A stretch of DNA of 64,000 nucleotides from an uncultured Parabacteroides sp. (GTDB lineage Bacteria; Bacteroidota; Bacteroidia; Bacteroidales; Tannerellaceae): assembly GCF_905196875.1 (NCBI RefSeq), contig NZ_CAJJWO010000019.1:17086-81085 (forward strand), in the 5' to 3' direction. Under the pieces are notes generated by a model. The model searched no databases. It was not told the origin of the DNA and saw only the letters and a program-made list of their open reading frames with translations. Positions 7,983 through 16,452 of the stretch are shown in pieces. The stretch's first letter is position 1. The number at the start of each line of letters is the position of its first letter. The translations under genes were made by a program, and so were the position numbers.

Positions 7983-10900
7983 ATGAAATTAAGAACCTTT
8001 ATAGAACGCCCGGTACTATCAGCCGTTATCTCTATCGTGATAGTATTTATGGGCATTATCGGGCTGACCAGTCTGCCCGTCGAACAATATCCCGATATTG
8101 CCCCACCTACCGTTATGGTGAGTACAACCTACTTCGGTGCCAGTGCGGAAACCCTTCAAAAGAGTGTAATCGCCCCGTTGGAAGAAGCCATCAACGGTGT
8201 AGAAGATATGACCTATATGACATCTACGGCGACCAATGCAGGTACCGTATCCATTATGGTCTACTTCAAACAGGGGACAGATCCGGATATGGCAACCGTC
8301 AACGTACAAAACCGTGTATCCAAAGCCACCGGGCAGTTGCCGGCAGAAGTGACACAAGTAGGGGTCACAACCACCAAGCGTCAGACCAGTATGCTACAGA
8401 TCTTCTCGATATACAGCCCTGACGATTCATACGATGAAAGTTTCCTGGCCAATTACCTGAGCATTAACCTGAAGCCGGAAATCCTCCGTATCTCAGGCGT
8501 TGGAGAGCTAATGGTAATGGGTGGCGATTACAGTATGCGTGTCTGGATGAAGCCGGATGTGATGGCGCAATATAACCTCATCCCTTCAGACGTGACTGCC
8601 GTACTGGCCGAACAGAATATAGAATCGGCAACCGGTGCATTCGGCGAGAACTCTACGGAGACCTACCAATATACGATGAAGTACAAAGGCCGTTTGATAC
8701 AGCCGGAAGAATTCGGAGATATCGTGATCCGTTCGACCGAAGACGGCGAAGTACTGATGCTGAAAGATATAGCTGAAATAGAACTGGGACGTGAAAACTA
8801 CTCCTACATCGGTGAGCTGACCGGGCATGTCGGCGTTTCCTGTATGGTATTCCAGACAGCCGGTTCCAACGCAACCGAGGTAAACCAGCAAATCGACGCT
8901 TTCCTCGATGAAGCACGCAAAGACCTGCCGAAAGGTGTTGAGATCGTACAGATGATGAGTTCGAACGACTTCCTATTCGCCTCCATCCACGAGGTGGTAA
9001 AGACATTGATCGAAGCGATCTTGCTGGTTATCCTGGTGGTATACATTTTCCTGCAGGATATCCGTTCGACACTGATCCCGTTGGTCGGTATCATCGTGTC
9101 TCTGATCGGTACATTCGCTTTCATGTCGATTGCCGGATTCAGTATCAACCTGATTACTTTGTTTGCACTTGTTCTCGTAATCGGTACGGTGGTCGATGAT
9201 GCCATTGTCGTCGTCGAGGCGGTACAGGCCCGGTTCGACGTCGGGTATAAATCTTCGTACATGGCGAGTATGGATGCCATGAACGGGATCAGTGCCGCCA
9301 TTATCTCTTCTTCACTGGTGTTTATGGCTGTGTTCATTCCAGTATCGTTTATAAGCGGAACTTCCGGTACATTCTATACACAGTTCGGTCTGACTATGGC
9401 GGTTGCCGTAGGTATCTCGGCGATCAATGCATTGACGCTGAGTCCGGCATTATGCGCACTAATCCTGAAGCCGTATATAAACGAAGACGGTACGCAAAAG
9501 AACAATTTCGCCTCTCGCTTCCGTAAAGCATTCAATACAGCTTTCGACGTCCTAATCGCGAAATACAAGAAAGGCGTACTCTTCTTTATCAAACGCAGAT
9601 GGCTGATGTGGTCGATGCTGGCTTGCTCGATTGTTCTGCTGTTTTTCCTGATGAAAACGACAAAGACCAGTCTGGTGCCTGACGAAGACCAGGGTGTATT
9701 GTTTGTCAACGTAACAACGGCAGCCGGTAACTCGCTGGCAACGACCAACGACGTCATGACCAACATAGAAAACCGTATCAAAGACCTGCCGCAGATAAAG
9801 GAATACAATAAAGTATCCGGCTATGGGCTGATCTCCGGACAAGGGAACTCATTCGGTATGTTCATCATCAAATTGAAACCGTGGGATGAACGTACAGATA
9901 AGGAAGACCACGTACAATCGGTTATCAACCAGGTGTACGGACGGACTGCCGATATCAAGGATGCGACTATCTTCGCCATGTCGCCGGGTATGATTCCCGG
10001 TTACGGTATGGGTAACGCATTGGAAATGTATATGCAGGATAAAAAGGGAGGCGATCTGACTGATTTCTTCAATACGACACAACAATACCTGGGAGCCTTG
10101 CGCGAACGCCCGGAAATTGCAGCCGCCTATTCAACCTTCTCCATCAACTACCCGCAATGGGAAGTGACGGTAGATGCAGCTAAATGTAAGCGTGCCGGTA
10201 TCACTCCGGATGCCGTACTGAGCACCTTGTCCGGTTATTACGGAGGACAGTATGTATCCAATTTCAACCGTTTCTCGAAAGTATATAAAGTAATGATACA
10301 GGCTTCGCCCAATTATCGTCTGGATGAATCCTCACTGGATAATACCTTCGTACGTATGGCTAACGGCGAAATGGCTCCGTTAAGCCAGTTCGTCAACCTG
10401 ACAAAGGTATACGGTGCCGAATCATTGAGCCGCTTCAATATGTACAACTCGATCGGGGTAAACGCCATGCCTGCACCAGGTTACAGTTCCGGTGATGCGA
10501 TCAATGCCGTGAAGGAAGTAGCGGCAACCAGTCTGCCGAGAGGTTATGGCTACGACTTTGCCGGTATCACCCGCGAAGAGAACCAGGAAAGCAATACGAC
10601 AACTGTAATTTTTGTGATCTGTATCCTGATGATCTACCTGATCCTGAGTGCGCTCTATGAAAGCTTCCTGGTCCCGTTTGCTGTGATCCTTTCCGTACCG
10701 TTCGGCCTGATGGGTAGCTTCCTGTTCGCCAAGATCATGGGGCTGGAGAATAACATTTATCTGCAAACCGGTTTGATCATGCTGATCGGCCTGTTGGCTA
10801 AGACAGCCATCCTGCTGACTGAATATGCCGCCGAACGCCGCGCCGCTGGTATGAGCCTGACATCTGCCGCACTGTCTGCCGCCAAAGTACGTCTCCGTCC

Positions 10901-11210
10901 GATCCTCATGACGGCATTAACGATGATTTTCGGTCTGCTGCCGCTGGTGGTAGCGACCGGCGTAGGTGCAAACGGTAACAGTTCGTTAGGTACAGGTGCC
11001 GTCGGCGGTATGTTGATCGGTACACTGGCGCTGCTGTTCGTCGTGCCTTCCCTGTTCATCGTATTCCAGTATCTACAAGAGAAAGTACGTCCGATACAGT
11101 TCGAACCGGCACGTGACTGGCAGATACAGGAAGAAGTAGTAGAAGTAACTGCCGAGCGGAATGAATATCTCGAAAGTAAAAAGAAAGGAAATCAATCAGA
11201 TGAAAAATAA
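7983..11210 (+). CDS. RND multidrug efflux permease, AcrB/HAE1 type
   Basis: 1075-residue inner-membrane proton antiporter. It has the duplicated RND plan: TM1 followed by a large periplasmic loop, TM2-6, TM7 with a second loop, TM8-12. The start FIERPVLSAVISIVIVFMG is typical of HAE1 permeases. The TM4 proton-relay pair is present as D405-D406 in IGTVVDDAIVVVEA. The second-half segments ILSALYESFLVPFAV and LRPILMTALTMIFGLLPL are conserved too. The last codons overlap the start of the outer-membrane factor by 11 bp, pointing to translational coupling. Confidence 0.97.
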   Translation: MKLRTFIERPVLSAVISIVIVFMGIIGLTSLPVEQYPDIAPPTVMVSTTYFGASAETLQKSVIAPLEEAINGVEDMTYMTSTATNAGTVSIMVYFKQGTDPDMATVNVQNRVSKATGQLPAEVTQVGVTTTKRQTSMLQIFSIYSPDDSYDESFLANYLSINLKPEILRISGVGELMVMGGDYSMRVWMKPDVMAQYNLIPSDVTAVLAEQNIESATGAFGENSTETYQYTMKYKGRLIQPEEFGDIVIRSTEDGEVLMLKDIAEIELGRENYSYIGELTGHVGVSCMVFQTAGSNATEVNQQIDAFLDEARKDLPKGVEIVQMMSSNDFLFASIHEVVKTLIEAILLVILVVYIFLQDIRSTLIPLVGIIVSLIGTFAFMSIAGFSINLITLFALVLVIGTVVDDAIVVVEAVQARFDVGYKSSYMASMDAMNGISAAIISSSLVFMAVFIPVSFISGTSGTFYTQFGLTMAVAVGISAINALTLSPALCALILKPYINEDGTQKNNFASRFRKAFNTAFDVLIAKYKKGVLFFIKRRWLMWSMLACSIVLLFFLMKTTKTSLVPDEDQGVLFVNVTTAAGNSLATTNDVMTNIENRIKDLPQIKEYNKVSGYGLISGQGNSFGMFIIKLKPWDERTDKEDHVQSVINQVYGRTADIKDATIFAMSPGMIPGYGMGNALEMYMQDKKGGDLTDFFNTTQQYLGALRERPEIAAAYSTFSINYPQWEVTVDAAKCKRAGITPDAVLSTLSGYYGGQYVSNFNRFSKVYKVMIQASPNYRLDESSLDNTFVRMANGEMAPLSQFVNLTKVYGAESLSRFNMYNSIGVNAMPAPGYSSGDAINAVKEVAATSLPRGYGYDFAGITREENQESNTTTVIFVICILMIYLILSALYESFLVPFAVILSVPFGLMGSFLFAKIMGLENNIYLQTGLIMLIGLLAKTAILLTEYAAERRAAGMSLTSAALSAAKVRLRPILMTALTMIFGLLPLVVATGVGANGNSSLGTGAVGGMLIGTLALLFVVPSLFIVFQYLQEKVRPIQFEPARDWQIQEEVVEVTAERNEYLESKKKGNQSDEK

Positions 11211-12570
11211 TATCATTCTATTATCCGTCGCCACCCTCTCGTTACTGAGTGGGTGCGGCATTTACAAATCCTATAAACCGGAGACCTCCGTTCCCGATAA
11301 CCTGTTCAGGGAGGATACGCCGGCTACAGATACCACCAGTATCGGCAACCTCGATTGGCGGGATTTGTTCTCCGACCCGCAGCTGCAAGTTCTGATCGAT
11401 AAGGGATTGGAAAATAACACCGACATGCGCACCGCCCATTTGAGGGTACAGGAGGCCGAAGCCGCCCTGATGACTTCACGTCTGGCTTACCTTCCGGCAT
11501 TGAACCTGACCCCGCAAGGTACGATCAGCAGCTTCGACGGTTCGAAAGCCGCCAAGAGTTATCAGCTGGCCGCCTCTGCCAGTTGGGAAATCGATATATT
11601 CGGTCGGTTGACCAATGCAAAACGAAGCGCACAGGCAGCCCTCGAACAAACCAAGTCATACAAACAGGCCGTCCAGACACAGCTAATAGCCACTATAGCC
11701 AATTCCTATTACACTTTATTATTGCTCGACAAACAGTTTGTCATCAGTGAACGGACGGCCTCTCTTTGGAAAGAGAATGTGCAGGCGATGTATGCATTAA
11801 AAAAGGCGGGACTGACGAATGAAGCAGCCGTTTCCCAGTCGGAAGCCAACTGCCTGAGTGTGGAAGCCTCCCTCCTGACCTTGCGCCAGCAGATCAACGA
11901 GGTAGAGAACAGCCTGTCGAACCTGCTCGGAGAAGTTCCAGGCCGGATAGAAAGAGGCAACATCGACCGACAGGAGTTTCCCCGGACATTGTCTGTCGGA
12001 GTCCCGCTTTCGCTGCTAAGCAACCGCCCGGATGTAAGACAAGCCGAATACTCGCTGGCACAGGCATTCTATACTACCAACGGTGCACGTAGTGCCTTCT
12101 ACCCGAACATCACCCTGAGCGGTGTAACCGGATGGACCAATAACGGAACGGGGATCATCACCAATCCGGGCGGCTGGCTGTTGCAGGCGATAGGCTCGGT
12201 GACACAACCGCTATTCAACAAAGGAGCCAACATCGCCCAGTTGAAAATAGCCAAGGCACAACAGGAAGAAGCTTCCCTGGCTTTCCAGCAAAGCCTATTA
12301 AATGCCGGAAGCGAAGTAAACAACGCTTTGACACAATGGCAGACGGCACGCGGACGCATCCAACTGGCCGATCAACAGATTACAGCCTTACAAAAGGCCG
12401 TAAAAAGCACCCGGTTACTGATGCAACACGGAAACACCACTTATTTGGAGGTACTGACTGCCCAGCAAGGTCTGTTGCAGGCGGAACTCTCGCTGGTTGC
12501 CGATCGTTTCGATGAGATACAAGGGGTTATCAACCTTTATCATGCATTAGGGGGAGGACAGGAAGAGTAA
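11200..12570 (+). CDS. Outer-membrane efflux lipoprotein, TolC/NodT (OprM) type
   Basis: Outer-membrane channel of the RND pump, 456 residues from ATG 11200. I chose this start because it gives a clean lipoprotein signal (MKNNIILLSVATLSLLSGC) with AAAGAAAGGAA about 10 bp upstream; an upstream in-frame ATG at 11161 would add 13 charged residues before the signal. Two repeats of the outer-membrane efflux fold are seen (about residues 55-240 and 265-450). Hallmarks include LSNRPDVRQAEYSLAQA and the C-terminal TYLEVLTAQQGLLQAELSLV. It overlaps the permease stop by 11 bp. Confidence 0.95.
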   Translation: MKNNIILLSVATLSLLSGCGIYKSYKPETSVPDNLFREDTPATDTTSIGNLDWRDLFSDPQLQVLIDKGLENNTDMRTAHLRVQEAEAALMTSRLAYLPALNLTPQGTISSFDGSKAAKSYQLAASASWEIDIFGRLTNAKRSAQAALEQTKSYKQAVQTQLIATIANSYYTLLLLDKQFVISERTASLWKENVQAMYALKKAGLTNEAAVSQSEANCLSVEASLLTLRQQINEVENSLSNLLGEVPGRIERGNIDRQEFPRTLSVGVPLSLLSNRPDVRQAEYSLAQAFYTTNGARSAFYPNITLSGVTGWTNNGTGIITNPGGWLLQAIGSVTQPLFNKGANIAQLKIAKAQQEEASLAFQQSLLNAGSEVNNALTQWQTARGRIQLADQQITALQKAVKSTRLLMQHGNTTYLEVLTAQQGLLQAELSLVADRFDEIQGVINLYHALGGGQEE

Positions 12571-12575
12571 CTTTT

Positions 12576-12615
12576 TATACGGTTGCCGTATGCGAGCGTA
12601 TACGACAACCGTATA
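12576..12615. repeat. 16-bp palindrome between convergent genes
   Basis: Arms 12576-12591 and 12600-12615 are complementary with one mismatch (TATACGGTTG on the left, CAACCGTATA on the right) and an 8-nt loop. It separates the efflux factor gene and the arginase gene, both ending here. On either strand the arm is followed by A residues rather than T, so it is not a classic intrinsic terminator, though it may stabilise both mRNA ends. ATACG/CGTAT repeats with a period of 23 bp, close to but not the same as the 22-bp arrays elsewhere. Confidence 0.6.
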
Positions 12616-12641
12616 TAAAAAAACTGGAGCCCGGAGCTTTA

Positions 12642-13538
12642 TTATAGTTTGGCTGTTATATAATCGATAATATCCAGACAGAGATTGGTTGTCAGATCAT
12701 TCGTATCCAAATCGGGATTCAGTTCGACCAAATCCATTGACTTTATCAAGTTTGTCGACAACATATGTTCGACAAAATTTTTAAACTCTTCCGGAGTCAG
12801 TCCTTCGCTCACTCGCGTACCTGTACCCGGAGCAAACCGCGGATCGAGACTGTCCACATCGATACTGAAATGGACATTACGTATTTTCCTTTCCTTCAGC
12901 TTCCGCTTGATATCTTCGGCCACGAAATTGATTCCCTTCAGATGGATGGTATCCATGGTGTAAACACTCAGGTGCTCCCGGTCGATAAGAGCCTGTTCGC
13001 CTTCATCCAGGCTGCGGGTTCCAACGAGGAACACATTCTGCGGATTCACCTTATTGCCGGGAGCATAGATATTGACAAGTTCTTCGCTTCCCATCCCCAT
13101 CAGAGCACTCAATGGCATTCCGTGGATATTCCCGCTGGGGGATGTTTCATTCGTGTTGATATCGCCATGCGCATCCAACCAGATGATTCCGAAATCGTCG
13201 AAACATTTCCCTACACCGGAAGCACTTCCCAGACCAAGTGAATGATCGCCACCGATAACAAGCGGGAATGCCCCGCCACGTAAGGTATCATACACCAGCT
13301 CTGCCAGATTATTATTCACCTCGACGATAGCGTCCAGATACTTCATGCTCTTGCCCCTGGCAAATTTATCCGTTTCGGAAACGGGAGGAACATACAGATT
13401 CCCAAGGTCGAAAGCACGATGCCCGTTCTTACGAATCAAATTCATCAATCCCCGCTCACGCAGATGGTTCGGGGCACGTTCTACGCCTTCCCGGTCGCAA
13501 CCGAGGTTGAGGGGGACTCCTATTACATTAATCTTCAT
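12642..13538 (-). CDS. rocF: Arginase
   Basis: Hydrolyses L-arginine to ornithine and urea with a binuclear manganese centre. All metal motifs of the ureohydrolase family are present in the 298-residue protein: GGDHS (residues 96-100), DAHGD (122-126) and SIDVDSLDP (225-233). SGNIHGMPLS (135-144) and the C-terminal VELNP favour arginase over agmatinase or formimidoylglutamase. It is downstream of ornithine aminotransferase by 9 bp on the same strand, so the pair converts arginine to glutamate semialdehyde, a route to glutamate or proline and a source of nitrogen. Confidence 0.93.
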   Translation of the reverse strand: MKINVIGVPLNLGCDREGVERAPNHLRERGLMNLIRKNGHRAFDLGNLYVPPVSETDKFARGKSMKYLDAIVEVNNNLAELVYDTLRGGAFPLVIGGDHSLGLGSASGVGKCFDDFGIIWLDAHGDINTNETSPSGNIHGMPLSALMGMGSEELVNIYAPGNKVNPQNVFLVGTRSLDEGEQALIDREHLSVYTMDTIHLKGINFVAEDIKRKLKERKIRNVHFSIDVDSLDPRFAPGTGTRVSEGLTPEEFKNFVEHMLSTNLIKSMDLVELNPDLDTNDLTTNLCLDIIDYITAKL

Positions 13539-13547
13539 ACTGTCCGT

Positions 13548-14756
13548 TTAAAATTGCGCAAACGTTTCCTTTATAATAGCTATCGCCTCCATCATCTGAT
13601 CATGAGTGATAATGAGTGGCGGAGTGAAGCGGATGATATGATCGTGTGTCGGCTTGGCAATCAGTCCGTTTTCCTTCAGGGCCAGACAGATGTCCCAGGC
13701 AACCTTCCCGTCATGCGGCTCAGTGACTACGGCATTCAGAAGCCCTTTTCCTCTCACCTGCTTAATCATCGGATTATCGATCCTTTCCATCTCACTGCGG
13801 AACAACTCACCCATGGCAAAGGCATTCTCCGAAAGTTTCTCGTCCCTCACTACTTCGAGGGCAGCAATACCGACAGCAGCAGCCAACGGATTTCCGCCAT
13901 ACGTAGAGCCATGTTCGCCCGGCGCAATCGTCAGCATAATCTCATCGTTTGCCAGTACGGCAGAGACAGGAGTGACACCACCGGAGAGGGCTTTACCCAA
14001 TATCAATATATCGGGATGAACATTCTCGTAATCGCAGGCCAGCAGTTTCCCGGTGCGTCCGATGCCCGTCTGTATCTCATCGGCAATGAACAGGACATTA
14101 TGTTGTTTGCAGAGGTCGTAACAGCGGCGGAGATAACCGTCGTCGGGCACTACTACACCGGCCTCTCCCTGGATCGGCTCTATCAGGAAGCCTACAACAT
14201 CCGGGTCTTTCAATGCCTCAGCCAATGCGTCTACATTATTATATTGTACTTTGATAAAGCCGGGAGTGTATGGCCCGAAGTCTTCATACGAACTCGGATC
14301 GGTACTCATCGAAATGATCGTGATTGTACGTCCGTGGAAATTCTCGCTGCAAACAACGATCTTAGCACGTTCGGAAGCGATGCCTTTGATACGATACCCC
14401 CAGCGGCGCGCCAGTTTGAGGGCGGTTTCGACTGCCTCTGCCCCGGTATTCATCGGCAGCAATTTGTCGTAGCCAAAGAACTTGCAGGTAAACTCCATGT
14501 ATTCGCCCAAAATGTCCGAATGGAAAGCGCGCGACACCAGCGTCAGCTTCTGCGCCTGGTCGGTCAATGCCTGGATGATTTTAGGATGGCAATGCCCCTG
14601 GCTCAGGGCGGAATAACCGGACAGGAAATCAAAGTAACGTTTGCCTTCCACGTCCCAAACAAATACGCCTTCTCCTTTCTCGAGAACGACAGGCAGGGGA
14701 TGATAGTTGTGTGCACCAAACTTCCCCTCACGGGTGATGTAATCTTCCGGTCTCAT
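13548..14756 (-). CDS. rocD: Ornithine aminotransferase
   Basis: PLP-dependent class III aminotransferase moving the delta-amino group of ornithine to 2-oxoglutarate, giving glutamate-5-semialdehyde. The 402-residue protein has the GAEAVETALKLARRWGY PLP-phosphate site, FHGRTITIISMSTD, the cofactor aspartate region VLFIADEIQTGIGRTG and the Schiff-base lysine in DILILGKALSGG. The sequence matches ornithine aminotransferase (for example NYHPLPVVLEKGEGVFVWDVEGKRY, split by family signatures) better than acetylornithine or GABA transaminases. First gene of a two-gene arginine catabolic operon with arginase. Confidence 0.95.
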   Translation of the reverse strand: MRPEDYITREGKFGAHNYHPLPVVLEKGEGVFVWDVEGKRYFDFLSGYSALSQGHCHPKIIQALTDQAQKLTLVSRAFHSDILGEYMEFTCKFFGYDKLLPMNTGAEAVETALKLARRWGYRIKGIASERAKIVVCSENFHGRTITIISMSTDPSSYEDFGPYTPGFIKVQYNNVDALAEALKDPDVVGFLIEPIQGEAGVVVPDDGYLRRCYDLCKQHNVLFIADEIQTGIGRTGKLLACDYENVHPDILILGKALSGGVTPVSAVLANDEIMLTIAPGEHGSTYGGNPLAAAVGIAALEVVRDEKLSENAFAMGELFRSEMERIDNPMIKQVRGKGLLNAVVTEPHDGKVAWDICLALKENGLIAKPTHDHIIRFTPPLIITHDQMMEAIAIIKETFAQF

Positions 14757-14812
14757 ACTATTTCAGATTTAATTGTTTGACAGACTGTAAGCGTTTCATA
14801 CAGCCAATGAGC

Positions 14813-14845
14813 CAAAGATAGGAATTTGAAGTGACAGTATGTCAC
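14813..14845 (-). promoter_or_regulatory. rocD promoter with dyad at the -33 position
   Basis: Read on the minus strand, 14813-14820 is TATCTTTG (perfect TAnnTTTG), 57 bp before the rocD ATG. The expected TTTG -33 box is missing; the place is taken by the inverted repeat GTGAC-N5-GTCAC at 14831-14845. That arrangement suggests an activator or repressor site. Confidence 0.45.
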
Positions 14846-14911
14846 CGGAAGATATATGTTAAGAAACACAGAAAACGGTTCTTTCCGGTTGATTACTGCC
14901 ATCCGGATACT

Positions 14912-14944
14912 AAAAAAGGGATGACCCTCGTCATCCCCTTTTTC
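14912..14944 (-). terminator. Terminator of the nucleoside transporter gene
   Basis: GGGATGAC and GTCATCCC pair around a short loop, flanked by A6 on the left and T5 on the right, so the hairpin can stop transcripts from the minus-strand transporter about 45 bp after its stop. It would also work on the plus strand. Confidence 0.8.
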
Positions 14945-14990
14945 ATGTTTGGCGTAAAAAATATATATAGTCTTGAGAATTAAATGCGTA

Positions 14991-16226
14991 TTATTTATCT
15001 GTCGTCTTCAGGCTCACCGGCTTGAACAGGAAGATGAACAGGAATAGCAGCACTGCCGTGCAAACCGAAGAAATCAGGAATAATACCGGCCAGTCGCATT
15101 TGTCACCATCCCGGAAAAATCCGATCAGCCATCCGTTCCATAACGTTCCGATCAGGAAGCCGACGCCCCAGACCAGGAAGAAAAGCAACCCCTGTGCCTG
15201 TGCTTTCATCTCCTTCGGAGCAACATTATCCGTATACACCTGTCCGCCCACATAGAACAACCCGAAGATCAGTCCATGTACGATAATCCCGATATAATAG
15301 AACCATTGCTGTCCGGTTTCGGCACCGAAAAAGAAGGCCCCGTAACGAACCAACATGGCTACCATACCAAAGATCAGCGTGTTCTTGATCCCCGACTTCA
15401 CAAGGATCGTTGTAGTGATAACCAGGAAGAACATTTCAGCCAGCTGGCCGAAGTTCATCGTCACCGTTATATTACGAACCTGTTCGTCGGCCAGGATCAT
15501 GGAACCATATACATGATACAGGGTAAACGGGATGATCGAAAGGAACGTAAGGATCATAAACACCCGGTAATTCTTATCTTTCATCAGCGAGAAGGCGGAA
15601 AATCCGGTTATATCCATCACCGATATCTTCGAACTTTTCGCCACGGAAGGCGGAGTATGCGGAAGCGTCAGGTTGACAAAAGCCGCTACGAAAGAAACGC
15701 CGGCACCGCAATACATCGGCAGGTTCGTATCGTCGAACGCCTCCATACCCATCAGGTGGATCGCTACGATACTAAAAATACCGGAAGCCACCCAGCCTAC
15801 CGAACCGAACATACGTATACGCGGGAACTGCTCGGACGGAGCATGGCTCATAGCGATCGTACTTGTCAGACTCTGTGTCGGCATGTGGCAAAGCATAGCC
15901 ATTACGACAAAGAACATCAGAGGAGGAAAATCCTGCTGCTGGGCGGCCAGCAGCAGGAAGACTCCCGTGAAAATATTCAAAACTGCCAATATCTTTTCTG
16001 CGGCAAAGTAGCGGTCGGCAATCGCTCCGATAAACGAAGAGCCCATTGCCCCGATAGCCATTGCACTTAATACTAAGGAAACCTGATACACTTCCAGCTT
16101 GAGCGTGTGTGAAAGATAGGCTGCCAGCGGCACCCACCAGACGGCACTCAGCATGTACTGAAGAAACATCATCAAACATAGCTGAACTTTTGTTCCGATT
16201 CCTGTATTAGAATGTTGTGTACTCAT
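14991..16226 (-). CDS. MFS nucleoside permease, NupG/XapB type
   Basis: 411-residue, twelve-helix major facilitator transporter. The segments MMFLQYMLSAVWWVPLAAYL, IGAIADRYFAAEKILAVLN, FVVMAMLCHMPTQSLTSTIA and FPRIRMFGSVGWVASG match the nucleoside:H+ symporter family (E. coli NupG and XapB). Hydrophobic segments run through the chain without a cleavable signal. It is a single-gene unit with its own promoter and terminator, divergent from the hybrid two-component regulator across 226 bp. Whether the regulator controls it is open. Substrate is inferred from the family only. Confidence 0.85.
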   Translation of the reverse strand: MSTQHSNTGIGTKVQLCLMMFLQYMLSAVWWVPLAAYLSHTLKLEVYQVSLVLSAMAIGAMGSSFIGAIADRYFAAEKILAVLNIFTGVFLLLAAQQQDFPPLMFFVVMAMLCHMPTQSLTSTIAMSHAPSEQFPRIRMFGSVGWVASGIFSIVAIHLMGMEAFDDTNLPMYCGAGVSFVAAFVNLTLPHTPPSVAKSSKISVMDITGFSAFSLMKDKNYRVFMILTFLSIIPFTLYHVYGSMILADEQVRNITVTMNFGQLAEMFFLVITTTILVKSGIKNTLIFGMVAMLVRYGAFFFGAETGQQWFYYIGIIVHGLIFGLFYVGGQVYTDNVAPKEMKAQAQGLLFFLVWGVGFLIGTLWNGWLIGFFRDGDKCDWPVLFLISSVCTAVLLFLFIFLFKPVSLKTTDK

Positions 16227-16273
16227 GATAGTAAATAAAAAGGTTACTTGTCGTGTTTTCCAATTTCGTTGAT

Positions 16274-16281
16274 CAAAAGTA
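16274..16281 (-). promoter_or_regulatory. Promoter -7 box for the nucleoside permease gene
   Basis: TACTTTTG on the minus strand fits TAnnTTTG and lies 48 bp before the ATG. No convincing -33 box. Confidence 0.45.
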
Positions 16282-16364
16282 CTCCTTCCCCAAGAGAACG
16301 TCTGTCCGTTCCGGTTGCATTAATTCCCGTATTTATCTCATTCTACGCTATTCTCAGTGGGTAT

Positions 16365-16415
16365 GATACAATTTTTTAAAACCGTGATACAATAAATGAA
16401 AACCCGTAATACAAT
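16365..16415 (+). promoter_or_regulatory. Three direct repeats upstream of the hybrid two-component gene
   Basis: GATACAAT at 16365-16372, GATACAAT at 16386-16393 and AATACAAT at 16408-16415, spaced 21 and 22 bp, so every copy faces the same side of the DNA. The units also share a following AAAACC segment. AraC-type output domains bind such direct repeats, so this is a candidate autoregulatory operator; it lies in the leader, 38 bp or more before the chosen ATG. Confidence 0.55.
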
Positions 16416-16452
16416 TTTATATATCTTGCAGTGTCAAACAACAAACTTATTT

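Noticed and set aside
12576..12615. Palindrome after the efflux operon as an intrinsic terminator
   Set aside because: Strong stem, but on both strands the exit side is A-rich rather than T-rich; kept as a palindrome only.
13419..14780. 453-codon open frame antisense to ornithine aminotransferase
   Set aside because: The minus-strand frame encodes a complete PLP enzyme; the plus-strand product has no recognisable features.
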